DNA from: Alkalinema sp. RU_4_3
GTDB lineage: Bacteria; Cyanobacteriota; Cyanobacteriia; Leptolyngbyales; Leptolyngbyaceae
Direction: 5' to 3'
Length of the DNA stretch: 46,106 bases
Assembly: GCA_012031975.1 (NCBI GenBank)
Contig: JAAUSA010000012.1
Span: 1 to 46,106 of the forward strand
Numbering within the stretch: the stretch's first letter is position 1; the number at the start of each line of letters is the position of its first letter. The translations under genes and the position numbers were made by a program. This document shows positions 1-6,767 of the stretch, piece by piece. Under the pieces are notes generated by a model. That model was not told the origin of the DNA, ran no database searches, and saw only the letters and a list, made by a program, of their open reading frames with translations.

Positions 1-163
1 TATGCCTATGTCAGGATAGTTGGCGATTTGTCTTTGGGGGCTAGGCTTAGATTTTTTTTTACCAGGTGACGGATGACGTTGTCCTTAATCATCAGTTGGC
101 GCATGACTTCCAGGAGACACTCTTGGGCTTGCTCCGAAGACATGGATTTGACCTGGTCCTGGT
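1..163. repeat. Terminal overlap, left copy (circular contig)
   Basis: These 163 bases are repeated at the right end of the window (45947-46106, 160 bases). The only differences seen are a T run of 9 versus 7 and a G run of 5 versus 4. A terminal direct repeat that cuts through a gene (nblA) and a terminator hairpin is the usual signature of an untrimmed circular assembly, so the molecule is inferred to be a circle of about 45.95 kb. The indels in short homopolymers suggest that one end was not fully polished. Confidence 0.9.
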
Positions 164-215
164 AGACCTGCATATTGAATTGTTGCTCTAGCGTCAACGA
201 TAGGGGAATGTCCAT
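6..215 (-). CDS. nblA: NblA-family phycobilisome degradation protein
   Basis: The 69-residue product has the NblA layout: an N-terminal LSLTLEQQF segment followed by a helix with MSSEQAQE and RQLMIKDNVIRHL. NblA is a small dimeric helical adaptor that binds phycobiliproteins and brings them to the Clp protease during nutrient starvation. Family members are usually about 55-65 residues, so length fits. The gene is transcribed away from the divergent cpcS-type lyase at 469. Its stop codon lies in the loop of a long hairpin that probably ends transcription. The last third differs between the two overlap copies: residues after HLVKK read NLSLAP here but SKPSP in the right-hand copy, because of the three-base homopolymer difference. 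Which C-terminus is real cannot be decided here. Carrying its own NblA lets the plasmid mark its own rods for turnover. Confidence 0.88.
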   Translation of the reverse strand: MDIPLSLTLEQQFNMQVYQDQVKSMSSEQAQECLLEVMRQLMIKDNVIRHLVKKNLSLAPKDKSPTILT

Positions 216-468
216 AGTTACCGACTCCTCACGTTATTCAGGGACGTGCATCAAGATCGAAACGTAAACCCAGTTGCTATGTAGCTTTATTAATGCGAAT
301 TGTTAATTAGTCTAGCATTGACTTGACAAAGTGTCCAGCTTGTACATCAAACGTAGCCATGACTACAAAATTCCAGGCAGCCTTGGATGGGCTGAGGTTC
401 ACGCCGTATGATGAAGGTATGGCAAGGGAGGCCAGCCTTTATATAGATGTTTGGGGTAAGGGGGTTAT

Positions 469-1065
469 ATGAACGGCATGGAGTTTTTTCAGAAAAGTAC
501 TGGGGTTTGGCGATCGCAGCGCACCACACACCACCTGGCTTTCCGTCGGGCGGAGATGGGTGGCTCTGAGATCCAGGTGCGGGCGCTGGCCAAGGATGAC
601 CCGGATATCGTTGAGCTTTGTAAGATGCATGAAGTGGATCCAGAGTTAGCGATCGGTGGGGCCTTTGTCTCCTGGGAGGGGACGATGGCTTGGGATCGCA
701 ATGATGGCGAAATCCATGAAGGCAAGACTTTCTTTGCCCTAGTGCCGGATGATGAGACGGGTCGCCAGGGTCGTCTTCTACGGGAAAAGGGCTATGCCGA
801 GATCGTGCCCGTTGTGGGTCGCTATGAGATGGATGCCGAAGATGGCTTGGTGCTGATCACCGAGTACGAAACGATGAGCTCCCGCGAGCGCTTTTGGTTC
901 GCCGATGAGAATACGAGGGTGCGTACCAGCACTGTGAAACGCTTTGGGGGGTTTAGTACAGCTACCTTCTGTAGTGAAACTCGGTTGACGGATGTCTTTG
1001 CGGGTGACAAGGCTCCAACCCGAATCACTGAAGCGGAACTAGTGCCCTCATTATTTGGATGGTAA
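469..1065 (+). CDS. cpcS: Phycobiliprotein lyase, CpcS/CpeS family
   Basis: The 198-residue protein begins MNGMEFFQKSTGVWRSQRTT and contains HHLAFRR, a GRLLREKGYAEIVPVVGRY block and an ETMSSRERFWFA block, all hallmarks of the CpcS/CpeS (S/U-type) lyase family. These lipocalin-like beta-barrels attach phycocyanobilin or phycoerythrobilin to the conserved Cys-82/84 of phycobiliprotein subunits. ATG 469 follows a purine-rich AAGGGGG, and family members start just before MEFF. A putative peptidase gene begins about 9 bases after the stop and cpcG follows, so the three probably form one operon. This is one of three S/U-family genes on the plasmid, with those at 14623 and 22095. The subgroup (CpcS-I, CpcS-III or CpcV) cannot be assigned from motifs alone, so the symbol is tentative. 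Confidence 0.85.
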   Translation: MNGMEFFQKSTGVWRSQRTTHHLAFRRAEMGGSEIQVRALAKDDPDIVELCKMHEVDPELAIGGAFVSWEGTMAWDRNDGEIHEGKTFFALVPDDETGRQGRLLREKGYAEIVPVVGRYEMDAEDGLVLITEYETMSSRERFWFADENTRVRTSTVKRFGGFSTATFCSETRLTDVFAGDKAPTRITEAELVPSLFGW

Positions 1066-1074
1066 GCAAAGTTG

Positions 1075-1614
1075 GTGAAGCCAAGTGTTTTGGGCGGAGT
1101 CGATCGGGCTCTGCAATACCTACAGTTTGTGCAGAGTTTTGAACTGGAGCCGGGGATGGTTAACCTTTTCTTGCGAGAGAAGGAGCTGGTCTACCCTCGG
1201 TTGGTGGAGCGGATTGACTGGCTCAACTATCAGATGCGGCTTCATTTGCAGGCTTGCCAGGATTGTTTGTTTCCCGAAAATCAGCGATTGGTCCAGATTT
1301 TGGCGGCTCCCTTGGACCCGCGTCTCCACATTGATGGCTTCTGCGATATTCGGGCTAACCCGATCACGATCGTGGTCGATCCCGGTCGGATTGATTCTCA
1401 GGATTGGCTTGGCTTGGTTGTCCATGAGTATGCCCATGCGATTACGGGTACGGTGGGCCATGGTCCGAGGTTTGGGGCGATTTTGCAGCATCTTTGTCTG
1501 GGGTTGGGGTTGGTTGTGACTCCTCCGGATTTGTTGACAGAACAACAGCTATGCAGCTACCCCCCATGCCGCCAAACCTCAGATCCACTAGCTTTTTGGT
1601 TAAGTCAACAATGA
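1075..1614 (+). CDS. Putative zinc metallopeptidase (HExxH), unknown role
   Basis: The protein has about 179 residues. Its only recognisable motif is VVHEYAHAIT near residue 120, an HExxH zinc-binding helix, followed about 10 residues later by HGPRF. HExxH followed by HGxxF resembles SprT/Wss1-like and related metallopeptidases, with the second His as a possible third ligand. No signal peptide or membrane segment is evident, so it is probably cytoplasmic. GTG 1075 is taken as the start; TTG 1072 is an alternative, and neither has a strong ribosome binding site. The gene sits 9 bases after the CpcS-type lyase and about 110 bases before cpcG, so its context is phycobilisome assembly or turnover. 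That link is inference from neighbours only, and the protein is not recognised as a named phycobilisome factor. Confidence 0.6.
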   Translation: MKPSVLGGVDRALQYLQFVQSFELEPGMVNLFLREKELVYPRLVERIDWLNYQMRLHLQACQDCLFPENQRLVQILAAPLDPRLHIDGFCDIRANPITIVVDPGRIDSQDWLGLVVHEYAHAITGTVGHGPRFGAILQHLCLGLGLVVTPPDLLTEQQLCSYPPCRQTSDPLAFWLSQQ

Positions 1615-1725
1615 GTTAATTTTCGTGAATAGTTCTCAGGATTTCTCGTAATAGAGGCCTGGGTCAACGTATGATGCTCATTAACCCTTGATTAAAATTC
1701 ATTAAGAATTACTGGAGGTTTGGGC

Positions 1726-2487
1726 GTGGCGATTCCACTTCTGGCCTATGCGCCGTCGAGCCAAAACACTCGTGTTAAAGGCTTTGATGTTCCTAACGAC
1801 GATCAGCTGAGAATTTTTTCCACGGACAATTTGTTGTCCCCAGCTGATTTTGATACGCTCATAGGCGCGGCTTACAGACAGATTTTCTTCCATGCGTTCG
1901 CAGCCGATCGCGAGATCTACCTTGAGTCTCAACTCAAGAGTGGTCAGATTTCGGTGCGCGACTTCATTCGTGGACTTTGCCTGTCGAGCACTTTTACAGC
2001 CAGCTTCTACAATCTCAACAGCAACTACCGCTTCGTTGAGCATTGTCTGAATCGCATTTTGGGTCGTGCGCCCTATAGCGAGAAAGAGAAGATTGCCTGG
2101 TCGATTGTGATCGCCACCAAAGGCCGTGCTGGTTTCATCAATGATCTGCTGAGCAGCGATGAATACCTGGAGAACTTTGGCGATTCGATCGTTCCTTATC
2201 AGCGCCGTCGGACGTTGCCTTCTGGTTCCGTTGAAGTGCCTTTCAACATCCAGAATCCTCGTTACGAGTCCTATCACCGTGCCAAACTGGGCTTCCCTCA
2301 AGTTATATGGCAAAGTACTGTCAAGACGTTCCGTGCCCAAGAGACTGCTCCAAAGGCTGGCTCTCCTGCTAACTTCTTGGATATGGCGCGCAATTTGCGT
2401 CCGGCACCGATTGGCTCACCTGCTGTCTCTGCACAGAATGTGGACTTCATCCGTGGCGTTCCCTATCGTGGGGCTGGTGGTAACTAA
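1726..2487 (+). CDS. cpcG: Phycobilisome rod-core linker polypeptide CpcG
   Basis: The product is about 253 residues and starts [14 protein letters not shown], the classic N-terminus of CpcG linkers. A Pfam-type phycobilisome linker domain follows (residues about 20-180), with [33 protein letters not shown] and [13 protein letters not shown]. CpcG anchors phycocyanin rods to the allophycocyanin core through its C-terminal part. GTG 1726 is chosen because GGAGG at 1714-1718 is well spaced and the resulting N-terminus matches the family; TTG 1720 would add two residues. No C-terminal hydrophobic segment like that of the photosystem I-associated CpcL/CpcG2 is evident, so a core-binding linker is favoured. 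It is the only rod-core linker on the plasmid and the piece that would connect these rods to a host core. A strong terminator follows. Confidence 0.92.
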   Translation: MAIPLLAYAPSSQNTRVKGFDVPNDDQLRIFSTDNLLSPADFDTLIGAAYRQIFFHAFAADREIYLESQLKSGQISVRDFIRGLCLSSTFTASFYNLNSNYRFVEHCLNRILGRAPYSEKEKIAWSIVIATKGRAGFINDLLSSDEYLENFGDSIVPYQRRRTLPSGSVEVPFNIQNPRYESYHRAKLGFPQVIWQSTVKTFRAQETAPKAGSPANFLDMARNLRPAPIGSPAVSAQNVDFIRGVPYRGAGGN

Positions 2488-2526
2488 TCGCTATATGGCC
2501 TTTTCGGGCTGATTTGTAGCTATTTT

Positions 2527-2569
2527 CAAAATCTCTCGATGTTCTTGAACATCGAGAGATTTTGTTTTT
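2527..2569 (+). terminator. Rho-independent terminator after cpcG
   Basis: A perfect 18-bp inverted repeat (arms 2527-2544 and 2547-2564, two-base gap) is followed by five T (2565-2569). It lies between the converging cpcG and cpcF genes. The T run is on the plus strand, so it mainly ends cpcG transcription. Confidence 0.9.
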
Positions 2570-2572
2570 GGG

Positions 2573-3199
2573 TTATGTTAGGCGATCGATCGCGAGCTGC
2601 GCTCTGGCCCGGACGGCGGTTTCGGTGTCGGTTTGTTGGGCTTGTTGGAGGTGGTGAAGGGCGATCGATCGCATCTCTGTGTTGGGTTGTTGGCCTAGGC
2701 ATTCGAGGCCGGAGATGCCTGCGTAGCGGACGATCCATTCTGGGTCGTGGCAAATTTGGCAGAGGGCATCGAGGGAGGTCTTTTGTAGGGTTTGGGCTTC
2801 TTCGGGGGCGATCCATTCCCAGTGGATGCTGCCGAGTCCTCGGGCAGCGGCGCGGCGGACGCTGAGGGCGAAGTCGTTGAGGGCTGTGTCTACTAGGAGG
2901 TGGTGCGATCGGGGGTCGCCGATGCCGGATAGGGCGCGAAGTGCCCAGGCGCGTGCGCCGTAGTTGTAGTCGTCGAGGAGGTTGAGGAGGTCAGGGACGG
3001 AATCTTTGCCGAGGGCGATGAGGCCATCGACGGCGGCGACGGCGGCTCCGGGGTTGTTGTAGTTGAGGGCACGGATGAGGTTGGGGATGGTTTCGGGGAT
3101 TTGGGCTTCGGCTAGAGCTTTGACGGCGTCGGCGAGTGTTGTGGCGGTGGCGGCTTCTTCGATCGCTTGGAGGAGTTGTTCTTTTGTGGCTGTGTTCAT
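2573..3199 (-). CDS. cpcF: Phycocyanobilin lyase subunit CpcF (HEAT-repeat)
   Basis: The 208-residue protein is built of HEAT-like repeats, with NNPGAAVAAVDGLIALG, YNYGARAWALRALSGIGDPR and FALSVRRAAARGLG, which match CpcF. CpcE and CpcF form the heterodimeric lyase that attaches phycocyanobilin to Cys-84 of CpcA, which is present at 15280-15768. Length is typical of CpcF (about 205-215). In most cyanobacteria cpcE and cpcF are adjacent. Here cpcE lies 2.6 kb away on the same strand, with a toxin-antitoxin module and dispersed repeats between them. It converges with cpcG and shares the intervening hairpin. A PecF or RpcF-like isomerase-lyase is unlikely without a phycoerythrocyanin gene, but was not formally excluded. 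Confidence 0.88.
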   Translation of the reverse strand: MNTATKEQLLQAIEEAATATTLADAVKALAEAQIPETIPNLIRALNYNNPGAAVAAVDGLIALGKDSVPDLLNLLDDYNYGARAWALRALSGIGDPRSHHLLVDTALNDFALSVRRAAARGLGSIHWEWIAPEEAQTLQKTSLDALCQICHDPEWIVRYAGISGLECLGQQPNTEMRSIALHHLQQAQQTDTETAVRARAQLAIDRLT

Positions 3200-3252
3200 G
3201 GTGAAAGTGGGATGCTAAAAGTGGCTCTATTGCCTGGTGCAAAGTTGTTTTG

Positions 3253-3317
3253 AATTTCGGATTGGCGAAATCTTAATTTCGGATTGGCGAAATTAGTCTT
3301 TTCAGATTGGCGAAATT
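3253..3317 (+). repeat. Iteron-like repeat cluster A (3 copies)
   Basis: Three copies of AATTTCRGATTGGCGAAATT lie at 3253-3271, 3275-3294 and 3300-3317, repeating every 22-23 bp, about two helical turns. Each unit has dyad ends (AATTTC/GAAATT) around an asymmetric centre. Further copies are found at five other places. This cluster marks the left edge of the module that separates cpcF from cpcE. Confidence 0.92.
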
Positions 3318-3448
3318 CCATAGTTGCTTTATCTGCATGGTTCTAGCTGTTGTTGTGTGTGCTTGTGCACATTGTATAAAACTGGAGATCCATCGCCTTG
3401 TCAAACCCCAAGACTCTGAATCCCTAGGTAGTCTATGAACTTAAGGAC

Positions 3449-3475
3449 TATAATAAAGTGCTTAATTCAGTGCTT
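3449..3475 (+). promoter_or_regulatory. Candidate promoter/operator of the toxin-antitoxin operon
   Basis: A perfect -10 word TATAAT (3449-3454) is followed by a direct repeat AGTGCTT at 3457-3463 and 3469-3475, 12 bp apart, just upstream of the antitoxin start. Phd/YefM antitoxins repress their own promoters by binding short repeats overlapping the -10 to +20 region, which this layout resembles. No good -35 word was found. Confidence 0.45.
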
Positions 3476-3487
3476 TTTTAGGTGCTT

Positions 3488-3832
3488 ATGATTAGTCTTG
3501 ACAACATTCAGTCCCTCACAGACTTCAAGCGAAATGCTAGTAGCTATGTCGATCGCATCCGCGAAACCAAGTCGCCATTGGTCTTGACGGTCAATGGAAA
3601 GGCTGCGGTGGTGGTGCAGGATGCGACGGCTTTTCAGGCTTCGGCGGAGCGGATGGAGTCGATGGAGTCTCAGATCCGAGCTTTGAAGCTGGCGGCTTTG
3701 AAGCAAGATATCCAAGTGGGTATCCAACAGCTGGAGAATGGTCAGTATCAGGACTATGACGAGGACGAACTTGATGCGCTGTTTGAGGATATTCAGCGTG
3801 AGGGTCGTGAGAGTTTGAGAATTATGTCATGA
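3488..3832 (+). CDS. Phd/YefM-family antitoxin
   Basis: The 114-residue protein starts MISLDNIQSLTDFKRNASSY and continues with RETKSPLVLTVNGKAAVVVQD, the DNA-binding fold of Phd/YefM antitoxins. The C-terminal half (RMESMESQIRALKLAAL and the acidic DYDEDELDALFED) is the part that in this family wraps and neutralises the toxin. ATG 3488 is preferred over GTG 3482 because AGG lies a few bases upstream and the family usually starts with M-x-S/I. The gene overlaps the downstream toxin by 4 bases (ATGA), which indicates translational coupling. Such pairs stabilise plasmids by killing or arresting plasmid-free daughters. Confidence 0.9.
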   Translation: MISLDNIQSLTDFKRNASSYVDRIRETKSPLVLTVNGKAAVVVQDATAFQASAERMESMESQIRALKLAALKQDIQVGIQQLENGQYQDYDEDELDALFEDIQREGRESLRIMS

Positions 3833-4137
3833 AGCGTCAGTTACGATTAACTGAGCAAGCCCAGCAGGACTTGCGAGGTATTTGGCGCGGGATGGCAGAG
3901 TTTGGCAGCTTAGAGGGTGCTGATGGCGTCCTCCAGGTGATTCAGAAGAAGTTCAAGATGCTGGTGCAGTTTCCTAGCTCTGGTCGGGCGAGGGAAGAGC
4001 TAGGGGTGGGCTTGCGGAGTTTTCCAGCCCGTGACTATGTGATTTTCTATCGGATCGGTGAGGCTCAGGTTGAAATTGTCCGTGTTATCCATGGAAGAAG
4101 GGATATTGAGGCTATGTTCACGGGAGAAGAGTCCTGA
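3829..4137 (+). CDS. ParE/RelE-family toxin
   Basis: The 102-residue protein has the RelE/ParE fold signature: an N-terminal LRLTEQAQQDLRGIW helix, FPSSGRAREELGVGLRSFPARDYVIFYRI in the sheet, and a C-terminal VEIVRVIHGRRDIEAMF strand-helix. ParE toxins act on DNA gyrase and RelE toxins cleave mRNA on the ribosome. The sequence looks closer to ParE (R-x-FP-x-x-x-YVIFYR, V-IHGRRD), but the target cannot be settled by eye. It overlaps the antitoxin stop by 4 bases and is clearly co-transcribed with it. It is the addiction component of the backbone module between repeat clusters A and B. Confidence 0.88.
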   Translation: MKRQLRLTEQAQQDLRGIWRGMAEFGSLEGADGVLQVIQKKFKMLVQFPSSGRAREELGVGLRSFPARDYVIFYRIGEAQVEIVRVIHGRRDIEAMFTGEES

Positions 4138-4748
4138 TGTGTGGCTTTGATGGTGAGGCTGCGATCGTGTTTCTTCAATGGTCAAATGTAGCTCTGCATT
4201 CAGTCCGCTAAAAGTGACTGAAAAGGGCTTTAGGCGAGGTGTTTTACCTCTGTATTAATGCCTCAAATGCTTGTCGATATCATTGCAGGCTAAAGACCAT
4301 CAAAATGCTTGAAACCCTTTTCAGAAAGGGAATCTATCCTACAGGCTTAAGACTAGAACTCTCTTAGACAGACCTCAGTTCACTGATAGCTAACCACACA
4401 TTATATACGTACATAAATCTACCTCCTCAACCGGATAACAGGGACCTGGCAGTAAAACGACCTAAAAATAGCCGAACTACCTGCCAGGATTGCCTTTGGA
4501 CCTGGCAGTAAACTTGAAGAGTTTAGTTTGAGGTTAAGCCCTTCAAAAATGGCTGAAAAGGCTTCTGATCAAGGATTTATACCTTGAAGTTAAGCACTTT
4601 TGAACAGTAGAACGGATATTTTAGCCCTGGGATAGATGAAACACGCGCTCAAAATGTTGTAGGAATAATCAGTCGGCTTTTAGGATTGCTACCAACAACC
4701 CCAAAAGCCTAACCACATCCCTTGAAACAAGCAAAGGACAGGCTAAGT
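4138..4748. other. Non-coding region with small hairpins and repeated CCTGGCAGTAAA word
   Basis: About 610 bases carry no convincing gene. They hold a direct repeat GACCTGGCAGTAAA (4443-4456 and 4499-4512) flanking a small palindrome CCTGCCAGG (4480-4488), and short hairpins at 4236-4250 (GAGGT/ACCTC) and 4315-4330 (CCCTTT/AAAGGG). The region leads into the frameshifted gene at 4749 and may hold its promoter or a relic control region. No terminator with a T run was found after the toxin gene. Confidence 0.5.
4443..4512. repeat. Direct repeat GACCTGGCAGTAAA with central palindrome
   Basis: Two identical 14-bp copies, 56 bp apart, bracket CCTGCCAGG, which is the core of the same word in near-palindromic form. 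The arrangement (site, inverted half, site) looks like a protein-binding array upstream of the gene at 4749. No binding protein is identified. Confidence 0.6.
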
Positions 4749-5779
4749 ATGAGTATCTTACGAGTTGAGCAAGATGGCGTTGAATTCTTTACCGAAGCGC
4801 AGACTGTTGCTTGTCAGATGTCTGAAGCAGGCATGGCGCGTCTATGTAATATCACTAGGCAGTCGATGAATGAACGGATACGTGATGCCTTGACAGGGAA
4901 AACGGCATTTAAATCGCTGAATCAGTTTGCTGGCAGATACTCGCCTCGTCAGGCAACACTGGAAATTAATGGGTGCCCAATAGTTGTTAGCCTGTACGAC
5001 TCTGATTTTTGCGCAGCCATGATCGAGTACTATGCTTTTGAATCACGCCATAGAACGCCGGAAGCCCTATTTGCCTATCGCAAATTTGCAGAATCGGTAT
5101 TGAGCAATGGATTCAGGAAATCACAGGCTGGAAACCACCCACACCAGCAGTAAAACTTACTGAAGAGGCGGTCATCGCCTATATCTCCGATCGCCTAGAA
5201 CCCGGTATGATTCCCGCAGGTATCCAAGTTGAGAGTTTGGTCGAAATGCTCAAGCGGGGTGACTTCAATGGTGCTGGCTGTCGCCTCTACTTCTACCTCG
5301 AAATGCTGCACCTCCAGGGCAAAACCCCAACTGAACGCCAAATCTGCGAGGATCTCAAGATTTCATCCAGCACACTCCGTAAGTGGCTCCCAAAAATCCA
5401 CGACTGGAGCCACTGCGCCGACTGGCTCCAACTCCCAGGCCGCAAAGGGCCAGAATATGCGATTCAACTGCGGATGCATAAAGCCCTAGGCGGCGTCATG
5501 GAAGCCTTTACCGTCGCAGGCCGCATCGACCTTGTCACCGACACAGAAGTCATCGAAATCAAAAGAGTTGCCGATTGGAAAGATGCCGTCGGTGAGGTCA
5601 TGGTCAAAGGCCAATCCTTTCCGAATCACCGGAAACGCATTCATCTCTTTGGCCAAGTAGAGAAACTGTGGGAAACCATCCTTGCTACCTGCACCTCCCT
5701 CGACATCACCGTCACCATTGAACCAGCACCAGCGCTATCGATCGTGCCCAAGCCAAACCCTTTGGGCAATGCCGTCTAA
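4749..5779 (+). pseudogene. Frameshifted HTH / PD-(D/E)XK nuclease-like plasmid protein
   Basis: Two frames make one protein of about 343 residues. The first part (ATG 4749, through FAYRKFAES) reads RVEQDGVEFF, MSEAGMARLC and AMIEYYAFESRHRTPEALFAYRKF, like antirepressor-type proteins seen on cyanobacterial plasmids and phages. After about 5097 that frame decays and stops at 5153, while the next frame continues GIEQWIQEITGWKPP and stays open to 5779. One missing base near 5095-5099 explains this. The distal part has an HTH (ICEDLKISSSTLRKWLPKI) and GRIDLVTDTEVIEIK, an I-D...E-x-K pattern typical of PD-(D/E)XK nucleases. Its function may be DNA processing for plasmid maintenance, but that is inference. 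The indel could be a real lesion or a sequencing error, since other one-base errors are suspected on this molecule. Confidence 0.7.
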
Positions 5780-5797
5780 CCCTATTCCGCTTAGGGC

Positions 5798-5839
5798 AAT
5801 TTCGCCAATCCGAAATTCTATTTTCAGATTGGCGAAATT
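5798..5839 (+). repeat. Iteron-like repeat cluster B (2 copies, opposed)
   Basis: AATTTCGCCAATCCGAAATT at 5798-5817 and TTTCAGATTGGCGAAATT at 5822-5839 are two copies in opposite orientation. The second ends one base before the cpcE stop codon (5840-5842). The cluster forms the right edge of the module that separates cpcF from cpcE. Confidence 0.92.
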
Positions 5840-6646
5840 CTACAACAGGCTGTCCATAAGGTTCATTACATGGATCGCACCCTCAGATAGTTCCGACGAA
5901 TCCGGCAAAATCTGCTTCTCCAACACCCCTTTCAGCGCAATCAACTTCAGACTATTCTCAGCCAAAGTCTCAGCGATCGCATCCGCCGCCGGAAGATAGC
6001 CGATCGCCCCGACATCCGACAGCGCTGCCCGCCGTAGCTGGAGATCATCCCCCTTCAGCGCCTCAATCAGAAGATTCCCATAGGCTGCATCCCCAGTTAG
6101 CTGGTACATCGCGCGATCGGCAGCATACTGAACCCTTGGCACCGGATGATCCAGAAACGGCGCAACACTAGCAACATGCTCCTGGGCATTCAGCGTCCCA
6201 AGAGCCTCCATCAAAGCATCATAGGGCTCATAGAGATCAGGAACCTGTGGATTCAGCTCCGTCTCGATCAGTCCATTGTTCAGGCGTCGGACCAAGGCAG
6301 GAATCGCCACTGCACTGCCTAACATCTCCAAGGACTGCGCCGCCGCCTCCCGCACATAATAGTCCTCACAATCGAGAGCCTCAATCAAAGCCGGAACAGA
6401 CTCCTGCGCATCTAGTTTCCCCAAGGCCCTAGCCGCATTCCGCCGAAAGGGATAGCCCCCATCCTCTGTCCGATCGTCCTCATCCTTCAACGCCTGGGTC
6501 AACCGCTCGATCGCCAAAGGCGACCTCACCTGAAATTTCCCCAACCACCAAGCCGAATAGAACCTCAGCCCTAGATCCGGGCCAATCAGATTATCGATCG
6601 CCTGTTCGACAGTGATTTGGGGGCTGGAATCGATCGGTGCATCCAT
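5840..6646 (-). CDS. cpcE: Phycocyanobilin lyase subunit CpcE (HEAT-repeat)
   Basis: From ATG 6646 the product is 268 residues: TVEQAIDNLIGPDLGLRFYSAWWLGKF near the N-terminus, then HEAT repeats with FRRNAARALGKL, YYVREAAAQSLEMLG and VQYAADRAMYQLTG. This is the CpcE pattern (the LR-Y-AWWLG block is diagnostic). CpcE pairs with CpcF to attach phycocyanobilin to alpha-phycocyanin Cys-84. The reading frame is open upstream to 6751, but those residues do not resemble the family, so the internal Met is chosen. Length is close to the usual 260-280. Its stop codon touches repeat cluster B. It is divergent from the invertase gene, with about 120 bases between them. Confidence 0.88.
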   Translation of the reverse strand: MDAPIDSSPQITVEQAIDNLIGPDLGLRFYSAWWLGKFQVRSPLAIERLTQALKDEDDRTEDGGYPFRRNAARALGKLDAQESVPALIEALDCEDYYVREAAAQSLEMLGSAVAIPALVRRLNNGLIETELNPQVPDLYEPYDALMEALGTLNAQEHVASVAPFLDHPVPRVQYAADRAMYQLTGDAAYGNLLIEALKGDDLQLRRAALSDVGAIGYLPAADAIAETLAENSLKLIALKGVLEKQILPDSSELSEGAIHVMNLMDSLL

Positions 6647-6767
6647 GGTGGGTAAGCAGATGTGATTTAAAAGTAGTTTTTTTGAGAAGTGAACTCCTTT
6701 CCACCGTACTCTGAATTGAGCTGAAATTGAACAGTTGCAGGCTGATCGCAAGGGCTAGGGGGCAACA

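Noticed and set aside
1120-1545. Minus-strand frame opposite the metallopeptidase gene
   Set aside because: The opposite frame carries a clear HExxH protein in operon context; this frame has no motif or ribosome binding site.
2539-2865. Plus-strand frame opposite cpcF
   Set aside because: It is rich in Arg and Gly from the complement of a HEAT-repeat gene, starts inside the terminator hairpin, and has no motif.
3253-3317. Short repeats with regular spacing considered as a CRISPR array
   Set aside because: Units are 18-20 bp with only 2-6 bases between them, occur in both orientations and at six places, and no cas genes are present. The pattern fits iterons or protein-binding sites.
5207-5779. 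190-residue frame as an independent gene
   Set aside because: Its upstream extension is open back to about 5097 and continues the protein begun at 4749, so it is the distal half of one frameshifted gene.
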